Shown: piece after piece, positions 7,856-17,100 of the stretch
How positions within the stretch are numbered: the stretch's first letter is position 1
Layout: the number at the start of each line of letters is the position of its first letter
NCBI GenBank assembly: GCA_025936675.1
Contig: JAICSX010000031.1
Location: 1 to 28,121, forward strand
Source: Sphingomonas sp.
GTDB taxonomy: Bacteria > Pseudomonadota > Alphaproteobacteria > Sphingomonadales > Sphingomonadaceae
DNA length: 28,121 nt
Direction: 5' to 3'
Program-made: the position numbers and the translations under genes
The notes under the pieces: generated by a model
What the model was told of the DNA's origin: nothing
Seen by the model: the letters and a program-made list of their open reading frames with translations, nothing else
Database searches by the model: none

Positions 7856-9397
7856 CTAGGCGGGCACAGCTCGCTTCAGCCTGACGTCGCTCGCGGCGCC
7901 AATCTGGTGCAGAAAATCGCGCTGCATCGGCATCACCGCAGCAGTGTTCACAATCACTTCGCGAATGTGCGCGAGACGCTTGAGCGTTTCCGAATCGGAG
8001 AGCATATCGGCAAACGGATGATAAACTTCGGGCACGATCCCTTGGCCAATCATCACTGACAGCCAGCTCGTCTCGCTGAACAATTCATTGTGCTCGCGGA
8101 TCACCCGGCCGGTGCGGCGGAACATCTCGATCTTGTGGGTGAGATTCTCGGGCACGCTCACCGCGCGACACGCTTTCCAGAATTCGGAATCGTCACGCTC
8201 GACTGACTTGTAGTGGAGGATCAGGAAGTCGCGGATGTCGGCATATTCCTCGATGGTGAGCTCATTGTAGCGGTCCATCTCCAGCTCATTGAAACGCTTG
8301 GTTGGGAACAGGCTCATCAGCCGTGCGATGCCGTTCTGGACCATGTGGATGCTGGTTGATTCGAGCGGCTCTAGGAACCCGCTCGCAAGGCCGAGCGCGA
8401 CGACGTTCTTGATCCAGGATTGCCTGCGGCGTCCGGCCTTGAAGCGAAGCGGCCGCGGATCGGCCAGCGGCGCGCCGTCGAGATTCGAAATGAGCACATG
8501 GGCCGCCTCGTCGTCGCTCAAATGCGCGCTCGAATAGACATAGCCGTTGCCGGTGCGATGCTGCAGCGGAATGCGCCATTGCCAGCCGGCGCCCTGCGCG
8601 GTCGAGCGCGTGAGCGGCTGCTGGTCGTCGCTCGACTCGCAGGCGACCACCATCGCGCGATCGCACGAGAGCCACTTCGACCAGTCCTCAAACCCGGCCT
8701 CTAGCTTCTCCTCGATCAGCAGTCCCCGAAATCCCGAGCAATCGATGAACAGGTCGCCCGCGATTTCGCGGCCGTCCTGAAGGATCAACTCTTCGATGAA
8801 GCCGCTTTCGGAGTTCTGGACCGCATCGACGATCCTGCCTTCGCTGCGAATGACTCCGAAGCTTTCCGCAATCTGACGCAAGTAACGCGCGTACAACGAT
8901 GCATCGAACTGGAACGCATAGCCGATGCGCGATAGCGGTGAGTTCGGCTGGTCTGCGCGCGGCCGGGTGAATCGCCCCTGCTGACCGGCGACGTTTCCGA
9001 GCGAGTAAGCGTCGAGCGGCGTTAGATCGCCCGCCGCTCTGCCCTTCAGCCAATGGTGGTGAAATTCCACGCCCAGCATGTCGAGGCCGTAAGAGCCGAA
9101 CGGGTGGACGTAGCGATGGCCGATGCGAGTCCAGTCGCGAAACTCGATTCCGAGCTTGTAGGTCGCGTTGGTCGCCCGGACGAAGTCGCGCTCGTCGATG
9201 TCGAGCAGCGAGTTGAACAAATTGATCTGGGGGATGGTGGCTTCGCCGACGCCGACGGTTCCAATCTCGTCGGATTCGACGAGCTCGATGCGAAGCCCAG
9301 GCATGTCGCTAAGGAGCTTCGACATCGCGGCCGCAGCCATCCAGCCGGCGGTTCCTCCGCCGACGATGACGATCTTTTCAATGAGGTCGCGGGTCAA
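7856..9397 (-). CDS. Tryptophan-halogenase-like flavoprotein 1
   Basis: Flavin-dependent halogenase family, about 513 residues. Motifs in order: FAD-binding GGGTAGW (13-19), GVGEAT (49-54), the catalytic lysine in TYKLGIEF (Lys81, aligned with Lys79 of PrnA/RebH), DLFIDCSGFRG (215-224), the signature WQWRIP (272-277) and FLEPLESTS with the conserved Glu346. The catalytic set therefore looks complete. It is the last gene of a four-gene operon and starts at TTG 9397, overlapping the previous stop as TTGA; no upstream ATG is available. Known relatives chlorinate or brominate tryptophan, indole or phenolics using reduced FAD from a separate reductase, which is not seen here. The substrate is unknown. 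Confidence 0.85.
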   Translation of the reverse strand: MTRDLIEKIVIVGGGTAGWMAAAAMSKLLSDMPGLRIELVESDEIGTVGVGEATIPQINLFNSLLDIDERDFVRATNATYKLGIEFRDWTRIGHRYVHPFGSYGLDMLGVEFHHHWLKGRAAGDLTPLDAYSLGNVAGQQGRFTRPRADQPNSPLSRIGYAFQFDASLYARYLRQIAESFGVIRSEGRIVDAVQNSESGFIEELILQDGREIAGDLFIDCSGFRGLLIEEKLEAGFEDWSKWLSCDRAMVVACESSDDQQPLTRSTAQGAGWQWRIPLQHRTGNGYVYSSAHLSDDEAAHVLISNLDGAPLADPRPLRFKAGRRRQSWIKNVVALGLASGFLEPLESTSIHMVQNGIARLMSLFPTKRFNELEMDRYNELTIEEYADIRDFLILHYKSVERDDSEFWKACRAVSVPENLTHKIEMFRRTGRVIREHNELFSETSWLSVMIGQGIVPEVYHPFADMLSDSETLKRLAHIREVIVNTAAVMPMQRDFLHQIGAASDVRLKRAVPA

Positions 9398-10932
9398 AGG
9401 GTGAACTGGGGCAGCTCCGCCTGCGCCTGCGGCCGCCCGAGGATCTGCGCAATGAAATCGCCGTGGGTCGGAAGGCGCTCGGCAGTCTCGAGGTTCGCGA
9501 GCCGCATCTGCTCCATCGCAGTAGCAACCTTATTCTCGTCGAGTGAGTCGGCGACGGGTTCATAGGATTCCGGCCAGAGTCCCTGCCCGAGCATGACCGC
9601 GACCCAGCTCGGCGTTGCGAACAGCTCGAGCTCGTCACGGAAGACCCGGCCCTTCGCGCGCCACAGCGCGACCTTTCGTTCGAGCGATTCCGGGATGCTC
9701 ATCGTCCGGCAGTAATTCCAGAAATCGGAATCGTCGCGCTTGGTCATCTTGTAATGGAGGATGATGAAGTCGCGTACGTCCTCGAACAGCGCCTGCATCT
9801 GACGATTATATTCGTCGCGCTCGACGGGGTTGAAGCTCTTGTCCGGGAACAGCGCGAGCAGCTTGCTGATGCCGCTCTGAATCAAGTGGATGCTGGTCGA
9901 TTCCAACGGCTCGACAAAGCCGCTCGAGAGCCCCATCGCAACGACGTTGCGGCTCCACGCGAGCTTCCGCCGGCCGGTGACGAATGAAAGCTTGCGTGGA
10001 TCGGCCAGGGGCTCGCCTTCGAGGTTCGAGAGGACCAGCTCGCGAGCATCATCGTCGGAGATGTGATTGCTCGAATAGACGAGCCCATTGCCCATCCGGT
10101 GCTGCAGCGGGATACGCCATTGCCATCCGGACTCATAGGCGGTGGCGCGGGTGAACGGGTCGGGACCGTTCTGATACGTGCAGGGTACGGCGACCGCTCG
10201 ATCGCAGGGAAGCCACTGGGTCCATTCCTCGTACCCGGTTTCAAGAGCCTGCTCGATCAACAGTCCGCGGAAGCCGGAGCAATCGATGAACAGATCACCT
10301 TCGATGACCTGGCCGTCCGTAAGGGTGACGCTTTCGACGAAGCCGTCCTCGCCGCGAACTTTTGAGTCGACGATCTTGCCCTCGATCCGCCGAACGCCGT
10401 TCTGCTCGGCATATCGCCGGAGAAAAGCCGCGTAGAGGCTTGCATCGAAGTGGAACGCGTAGCGGATCTGCGAGAGCGGCGCGCCGGCATTCGGGCCCGG
10501 GCGTGCAAACTTGCCATGCGCCGCCGCGACGGCGCTCATTGACCATGCCGAGATGTCCTGGAGCTCGCGTCGCTTGCGCGCGCGAAGATAGAGCTGGTGG
10601 AAATGGATGCCCTGCAAGTCGTGGCCGTAAGTGCCGAACGGGTGGAAATATCGTTCGCCGATCCCGCCCCAGTTCACGAATTCGATGCCGATCTTGAACG
10701 ACGCATTCGTCGCTGCGACGAAATCGTTCTCGTTGATGCCGAGCATCGCGTTGAAGTTGATGAGGGGCGGGATCGTCGCTTCGCCGACGCCGATGGTTCC
10801 GATCTCTTCGGATTCGACCAGCGTCGTTCGGGTGTAACCATTGTTGAGGTATCGCGAGAAGGCGGCTGCCGCCATCCATCCGGCGGTCCCGCCGCCCACA
10901 ATCACGACTTCGCGAATATTCTTGTCGTTCAT
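9394..10932 (-). CDS. Tryptophan-halogenase-like flavoprotein 2
   Basis: A 512-residue paralogue of its neighbours. It keeps GGGTAGW (13-19), GVGEAT (48-53), the catalytic lysine in SFKIGIEF (Lys80), DLFIDCSGFRG, the WQWRIP signature and FVEPLESTS. The ATG at 10932 overlaps the stop of the preceding gene as ATGA, and its own stop overlaps the next gene, so translation is probably coupled. The stretch LQDISAWSMSAVAAAHGKF differs from the equivalents in paralogues 1 and 4, suggesting a different substrate pocket. There is no signal peptide, so a cytoplasmic enzyme is expected. The substrate and halide cannot be inferred. Confidence 0.85.
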   Translation of the reverse strand: MNDKNIREVVIVGGGTAGWMAAAAFSRYLNNGYTRTTLVESEEIGTIGVGEATIPPLINFNAMLGINENDFVAATNASFKIGIEFVNWGGIGERYFHPFGTYGHDLQGIHFHQLYLRARKRRELQDISAWSMSAVAAAHGKFARPGPNAGAPLSQIRYAFHFDASLYAAFLRRYAEQNGVRRIEGKIVDSKVRGEDGFVESVTLTDGQVIEGDLFIDCSGFRGLLIEQALETGYEEWTQWLPCDRAVAVPCTYQNGPDPFTRATAYESGWQWRIPLQHRMGNGLVYSSNHISDDDARELVLSNLEGEPLADPRKLSFVTGRRKLAWSRNVVAMGLSSGFVEPLESTSIHLIQSGISKLLALFPDKSFNPVERDEYNRQMQALFEDVRDFIILHYKMTKRDDSDFWNYCRTMSIPESLERKVALWRAKGRVFRDELELFATPSWVAVMLGQGLWPESYEPVADSLDENKVATAMEQMRLANLETAERLPTHGDFIAQILGRPQAQAELPQFTL

Positions 10933-12374
10933 CTTATCCCACGTGGGTTGAGGCTATTCATGGTGGAGTTTGCCGATGGCAATGTGAAGGATGAAGCAGC
11001 CAGGGCGCGCATCGCTTCGGCCGATGAGACGGCATCCGTCAGCGGATTGATGTGCTCGGGTTCGAAGCCCTGGCCGAGCATGACCGCGAGCCAGCTGTCC
11101 TTCGAAAAGGTCTCTTCCTCGTAGAAGGGCAGCCGGCCGCGCTCTTTGAAAAGCGCCAGCGTATGCGAGAGGGAATCGGGCGGCGTAATCGAGGCGGCGT
11201 CCCTCCAGAAGGGCTCCGATCGCTGTGCGCAGACATAATGCATGCAGACGAAGTCGCGCACGCGGTCGGCCTCGGCGGCGCACTGGCGGTTGAATTCCGC
11301 CAGCTCCACCGGCGCGCAATCGCGCCCAGGCATCATGTCGATCATGCGGTCGATCTGACTGTGCGCCAGGTGCAGGTTGGTCCATTCGAGCGGTTCGACG
11401 GTGACGGCAGCGTCGCCGATCACAACACAGTTGTGCACCCAAAATTCTGATCTGCGCCCTTGGCGAAGTGAAACGGCGCCGGCCGGCGAATTAGCGAACG
11501 CGCGATCAATGTCTTCTGCGGAGGCGTGGCTCGAGGAATAGTTCATCCCCCAGGAAGAGACTTGCGGTGACGACGCGGCCCAACTCCACCCGAACGGCAG
11601 AGCGCTAATCCGGTCCATGGAGACAAGCGCCGGATCTGCCGCTCCGACGGCAAGGGCGACTCGGTCGCACAGGAGCCAGCTACTCCAGTCGACAAAAGCA
11701 GGGTCCAGATGCGCGTGAAGAACGGCCGAGGGGCCGGTGCAGTCCACGAACAGGTGGGCAGCAAGCTCTGCGCCATCGTCGCAGATGATCTTGTCGATGA
11801 ATCCATCGCTCGAGCGAAGGGCTATGTCGGCAAAGCGCGCTCGATGCACGCGGACGCCGACATGCAGCGCATAATCGCGGATCAGTGCGGAATAGCGTTC
11901 GAGCGTCAGCTGCAGGCCGAATTCGATCCCGCTTGAAGACGCCTGCGGCGATCCTCCCGAGCGGGCCAGTTCGGCAGCGGGGGAGAAATGATCGAACGGA
12001 GGCAAAGACTTGCTGCGGCGCTCGCGCAGCCACAGTTGATGAAAGGCTACGCCGCCGATCGGAGGTCCGTAAGGGCCGTAAGCATGGACATAGGATGGTA
12101 GCCCTTCCGCCCAGTCTTCAAACAATGTCCCGAAGCGGGGCCCGCTTGCCGCGCCAGTGATGGTGTCAGCTTCGGTCAGGCCGATGTCGCGATGAAAGCC
12201 GTGAATCGAGGGCGTCGTGCTGATTATCCGATCGGCCAAGGCTTCCGCGGGAATAGGTGCGGGGACGAGCGTGACGTCCAGCGACGGAAGTCGGCGCTTC
12301 AGCGCTGCGGCCGCTGACCAGGCGGTCAATCCGCCGCCAACCACCGCAACTGTCGAGATCGGCCTGTCCGTCAC
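10929..12374 (-). CDS. Degenerate tryptophan-halogenase-like protein 3
   Basis: A 481-residue protein clearly homologous along its length (YVHAYGPYG, HQLWLRERR, LFVDCTGPSA, WLLCDRVAL, VEPLEWTNLHL, LAVMLGQGFEPE) but altered at the functional sites. GGGTAGW is GGGLTAW. The GVGEAT flavin loop is replaced by unrelated sequence. The catalytic lysine position reads GPRFGTLFEDW, so Lys is Arg80. The WxWxIP signature is WSWAAS, and EPLESTS is EPLEWTN. The frame is intact and coupled on both sides (GTGA at 12374, ATGA at 10932), so it appears maintained rather than decaying. It may be a non-catalytic partner, or a flavoprotein with another reaction. It is not a conventional halogenase by motif. Confidence 0.8.
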   Translation of the reverse strand: MTDRPISTVAVVGGGLTAWSAAAALKRRLPSLDVTLVPAPIPAEALADRIISTTPSIHGFHRDIGLTEADTITGAASGPRFGTLFEDWAEGLPSYVHAYGPYGPPIGGVAFHQLWLRERRSKSLPPFDHFSPAAELARSGGSPQASSSGIEFGLQLTLERYSALIRDYALHVGVRVHRARFADIALRSSDGFIDKIICDDGAELAAHLFVDCTGPSAVLHAHLDPAFVDWSSWLLCDRVALAVGAADPALVSMDRISALPFGWSWAASSPQVSSWGMNYSSSHASAEDIDRAFANSPAGAVSLRQGRRSEFWVHNCVVIGDAAVTVEPLEWTNLHLAHSQIDRMIDMMPGRDCAPVELAEFNRQCAAEADRVRDFVCMHYVCAQRSEPFWRDAASITPPDSLSHTLALFKERGRLPFYEEETFSKDSWLAVMLGQGFEPEHINPLTDAVSSAEAMRALAASSFTLPSANSTMNSLNPRGIR

Positions 12375-13885
12375 GCGGCATCCGGCATTGGGCAGTACCG
12401 CTCAATATGCTGACGATGTTCGGGCATGCTTTCGGCAGCAGCGCGGATCCGCGCTCGCAGCGATTTCATCGCATCGATCAGCGCCGCTTCGGGAACAAGT
12501 CCGGCGCGCATGTCATAGCTGTCAGGAACGATCCGCTGGCCGATATAGACGGCGATCCAGCTGGCATCGAGGAAGACGCCCTCGCGGTACTTCACGACCC
12601 GGCCGCGCCGGCGGAAAAGCTCGATCTTTTCCTTGAGGGTGTCGGGCACCGGCATCGTGCGCACATAATCCCAGAACGGCGTGTCGTCGCGCTGGGTCGC
12701 GTGATAGTGCAGGATCAGGAAATCGCGGATGCGATCATATTCGAGATCGATGAGACGATTGAACTCGTCGCGGTCGAGCGGCGAAATCTCGCGTTCGGGA
12801 AACAGCTCGACTAGTCCCGTGATCGCAGCCTGGATCAGGTAAATGCTGGTGGACTCGAGCGGTTCGAGAAAACCGCTCGACAGCCCGACGGCGATGCAAT
12901 TCCCGACCCAGCTGCGTTGGCGGCGACCGGCCTTGAATTTCAGGATTCGAGGCTCCGCAATTGGCTCACCTTCGACGGCCGCGACGAGTGCGGCCGATGC
13001 TTCTTCATCGCTCGTGAATTGCGAGGAATAAACGTAGCCGTTGCCGGTGCGATGCTGGAGCGGGATTCGCCAGCGCCAGCCGGCGGGCATGGCGATCGCG
13101 CTCGTATAAGGCGACAGCGCGGTTCGGGTGCGGCATGGCATGGCGACGGCGCGGTCGCATGGCAGCCATTGAGCCCAGTCCTCGAATGGCTCGGCAAATG
13201 TCTTGCCGATGATCAGCGAGAAGAAGCCGGAGCAGTCGACGAACAAGTCGCCGGCAATGCGCTCTCCGTTTTCGAGCAGGACCGAGCGAACGTCGCCACT
13301 TTTTCCGTCGAGCTCGACGTCGACGATACGCCCTTCGGTGCGCATGGCGCCAAGCTGCTCGGCGATGCGGCGCAGGTAAGGCGCGTATGATGTCGCATCG
13401 AATTGGTAGGCGTAATTGAAGGTCGATTCGATGTGCGACGGATCGGGATCTGGAAGAGTGAAACGATTCATGTAGGCCATAGTCACGGCCATGGAGAAAT
13501 CGCCCAAGGGTGCGACGTCCTTGCCCTCGAGCCGCGCGCGGTTCCAATATTGGTGGAAGTCCAGTTCCCCCTGACCGCTGCCGAACGTGCCAAACGGATG
13601 GATGTAGCTGTCGCCGATCTGTCCCCAGTCGCGGAATTCGATTCCGAGCTTAAACGTAGCTCGGGTCGCGGCCATGAAATCTGCCTCGTCGATTCCCAGC
13701 TTGTCGTTGAACGCGCGAATGTGCGGAAGCGTGGCCTCCCCGACGCCGACAATTCCGATCGCTTCCGACTCGACCAGATGGACGTCGCAACGCGTCGGAA
13801 GCAGCTTCGCGAGCGCGGCAGCCGTCATCCAGCCGGCGGTTCCTCCGCCGACAATGACGACCTTCAGCCGTGAATCATTGACCAT
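12371..13885 (-). CDS. Tryptophan-halogenase-like flavoprotein 4 (first gene of the array)
   Basis: About 504 residues from ATG 13885 (MVNDSRLKVVIVGGG), the start that aligns with its paralogues; ATG at 13921 is an alternative and neither has a strong ribosome site. Motifs: GGGTAGW (13-19), GVGEAT (47-52), catalytic Lys79 in TFKLGIEF, DLFVDCSGFFS, WRWRIP and FLEPLESTS. The catalytic set looks complete. It heads the four-gene array and is divergent from the TonB-dependent receptor across a 267-nt gap that holds one operator near the receptor. FAD-halogenase genes next to TBDR genes recur in sugar-utilisation loci of Caulobacter, Xanthomonas and sphingomonads, but the biological role is not established as far as I know. 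Confidence 0.85.
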   Translation of the reverse strand: MVNDSRLKVVIVGGGTAGWMTAAALAKLLPTRCDVHLVESEAIGIVGVGEATLPHIRAFNDKLGIDEADFMAATRATFKLGIEFRDWGQIGDSYIHPFGTFGSGQGELDFHQYWNRARLEGKDVAPLGDFSMAVTMAYMNRFTLPDPDPSHIESTFNYAYQFDATSYAPYLRRIAEQLGAMRTEGRIVDVELDGKSGDVRSVLLENGERIAGDLFVDCSGFFSLIIGKTFAEPFEDWAQWLPCDRAVAMPCRTRTALSPYTSAIAMPAGWRWRIPLQHRTGNGYVYSSQFTSDEEASAALVAAVEGEPIAEPRILKFKAGRRQRSWVGNCIAVGLSSGFLEPLESTSIYLIQAAITGLVELFPEREISPLDRDEFNRLIDLEYDRIRDFLILHYHATQRDDTPFWDYVRTMPVPDTLKEKIELFRRRGRVVKYREGVFLDASWIAVYIGQRIVPDSYDMRAGLVPEAALIDAMKSLRARIRAAAESMPEHRQHIERYCPMPDAA

Positions 13886-14115
13886 CTGCTTGTCCGACCG
13901 GCGCCTAATGCGCGTGCGCATGATTGAGACTTTGCGCGGCCAATCAAGAGGGTAGCTCAGCGGACTCAACCTCGACCCACGGAGCGCGCAAACCGGCGAT
14001 ATTGCAAACTTGCCACAGGTCACGACAATCGTCGCTTCAACCCTTCAGCAGCCGTCTTGCCGGGCCGATGCGGCTGCGTTATGCGATGAGGTCGAGGAGA
14101 GAGTCTGGTCGCGTT

Positions 14116-14129
14116 TGTTAGCGCTACCA
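14116..14129. promoter_or_regulatory. LacI-type operator B
   Basis: TGTTAGCGCTACCA, palindromic at six of seven pairs. It ends 23 nt before the TBDR ATG and about 230 nt from the divergent halogenase start. Upstream is a weak promoter-like pair (TTGCCG at 14057-14062, 16-nt spacer, TTATGC at 14079-14084), which would place the operator just downstream of the transcription start. Control of the receptor is likely; control of the halogenase operon is uncertain. Confidence 0.75.
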
Positions 14130-14152
14130 GAAAAAAACAGGAGGGGACGCGA

Positions 14153-17100
14153 ATGCTTCTTCGCGCAAAAGAGCACACCGATTCCGCGCGCTATTCGGCA
14201 TTGCTGCGGAGCGGCGCATCGCTGATCGCGATTTGTGCAATCGGTGCCGCGGTACCCGCCTACGCGCAGGACACGCAGACCAACCCGCCCTCGACGAATT
14301 CGGAGCCGGTCGCCGGCGCCGGCCAGGTGCAGGGTAAGGCGAAAGGCTCTAACAGCGTCGCCAATTCGACCAATCCCGACGCGGGTCGCGGCGGCGCTAT
14401 CGTCGTCACCGGCATTCGTCAGAGCTTGAGAAGCGCGCAGCAGATCAAGCGCAATTCCGACACCGTCGAAGATGTCATCACTGCCCAGGATATTGGCGCT
14501 CTGCCGGACCGTTCCGTCACCGAGGCATTGCAGCGCGTTCCGGGCGTCGCGATGACCAGGTTCGCCGGCGCAAGCGATCCCGATCACTTCTCTGCGGAAG
14601 GATCGAGCATCACCATCCGCGGCTTGACCTTCACCGCATCCCAATTCAACGGTCGCGATACGTTCTCGACGGGCGTCTACGGCCAGGCGATCAATTTCCA
14701 AGACGTGCCGGCCGAGCTTCTCGGATCGGTCGAAGTTTATAAGGAGCAGACCGCGGACAGGCTCGAGGGCGGCCTCTCGGGCACCGTCAACATGAACCTG
14801 CGTCTGCCCTTCGACAACAAGGGCCTGCACATCGGCTACGACATCGAGGCCGATTATGGCGACTTTGCCAAGAAATGGTCACCGGTCGGCTCGATCCTCG
14901 TCAGCGACAACTGGGATACGAATATCGGCCGTATCGGCTTGCTGGGCGCGGCATCCTATTCGCGCTTGTTCGTCCGCTCGGACGGTCTCGCCGTCTCGAA
15001 CTTCCAGACTCGCAACGGCCAATTCGGCCCGGGATTGAACGGTACAGCGGCTGTATGTCGCAATCCGTTGCCCCTCAGCAGCGGAGATACACAGGGATTC
15101 CCACCGTCAATTCCGCTGACGGATCCGGCCACGCAGGTCAACACGCCCTGCTTTGGCACGCCTCCAGCCGGCGCAAACGGCTTCGCCGACTGGTCGCCGC
15201 TTCAATATGCGCCGGTCGGTATCCAGTTCCGTACTCAGGACACGGATCGTATTCGGCGCGGCTATGCGGGCGCGTTCCAGTGGCAAAGTCTCGATCGTCG
15301 GGCGCTGCTCACCGCTCAGTTCCTGCGCTCGCACGCGACCGAGAGCTGGACGGAGCACGTTTACGAGACGGGATCGGATCTAGCCGAGTACGACACATAT
15401 CCTTTGGGCTGCCAGCCAAATGGCGGCCAGATAGCGCAGTGCCCGAACGGCGGATTCACCAACTACACTTACAACGACCAGGGCGTCTTCCAGAGCGGCT
15501 ACATCACCTTGCCGTACGCCTATCACGGCGGCACGAATATCGTGGGAGACCGCGTCCCCGGTGGCGGCGAGCAAACCACGCTCAACAATCGTCAGGTCCA
15601 CGATTCGAACATCGTCCAGGACCAGTCGGTCAACTTCAAGTTCAGCCCGACGCCGCACTGGGACATCAATCTCGACGGGCAATATGTCTTTGCGAAGCAT
15701 GACACGCTCGATTTCGAAATCGTCGGCTCGAATTATGTCGACCAGGAACTGGACCTTACCGGTAATCTTCCAGTCGGTGTCCTGCATAAGCCGAACACGT
15801 TGAACTATACGTGGGGAGGAGCGAACTCTCCGACGCTCAACGGCCAGACAGACCAGCAATATTTGACCGACCCGCGCCACGAGTTTTGGCGGTCGGCGAT
15901 GGACCATATCGAACATAGCCGTGGCCACGAATGGGCCTTCCAGGAAGATACCGGCTACAAGTTCCTCAACGACGGTTTCCTGCAGGAGCTGAAGTTCGGC
16001 GCGCGTTACGCCGACCGGCAGCAGAACATCAAATACACGACCTATAACTGGGGCGATATCAGCGAGACCTGGACGACCGCGGTCTTCATGGATCAGGTCG
16101 GAATTCCAGGTGGGCAGGCGTCGCTCTACAACGTCGACAATTTCTTCAGAGGCGAGGTGCCGGGTCCGCCGCCCGCCTGGTACTACAATGGCACGCTAAA
16201 CAGCCCGACCGGCTATGCTCAGGGTGTGGCATTTGCTCAATATGTCGAGACGCACGGAGGCAACGCCTCGGGATGGACTCCGCTGGCGGGACGAGCCAAC
16301 GCCGTCGATGGGCCGTTCACGCCGTCCGATCTTCAGACCGTCGGGCAGAAGACCGCCGATGCCTATGCGATGCTCCGCTTCGGAAATGACACGCCGATTT
16401 TCGGCGACGTTCGCATGGCCGGCAACATCGGCATTCGGTACGTCCACGACAATTTGTCGTCGTCCGGATTCATCGGCGCACCCACGCAACAGCAAATTGG
16501 CGTTAACCAGCCTTTCTTGACGCCCAATCCACCTCAATTTGACGCGAACGGCAATCAGATCCTGGGCCGTTGCTCAATTCCGCCCAATGCGCCGCCCGGA
16601 TTCAAGCTTCCGGGAATTTGCGCGATCGGAGCTTCCGGTTACGCGGCGCTTCAACAATTCGCTACCGGGCTGACGACGCCCGACACGGCCAAAACAAAGA
16701 ACACTTATTGGTTGCCGAGCCTGAACCTGAAGTTCTCTCTTACTCCCGATCTCATCTTCAGACTCGCGGCAAGTAAGGATCTCGCGCGTCCGGCGCTGGC
16801 GGACATTCGAAATTACCTGACGTTCAGTCTCGATCAGAACGGCAATCTGAACTCGACTGCCGGCAACCCTTACCTGAAGGCTATGACGTCGGATAACTTC
16901 GATGCCACGCTGGAATGGTATTTCGGCGGAAGTCACGTGGGATCGCTTACCGCGGCCGCCTTCATCAAGAACATCCACAACTACATTTACCAGGCACTTA
17001 CCAGCCGCGAAGTTACAAGTAATGGCGTAACCGTCGACACCGCGATACGTGGTGGTGCGAATTACTCCGGCACCGGCAAGGTGCGCGGCTTCGAAATCGC

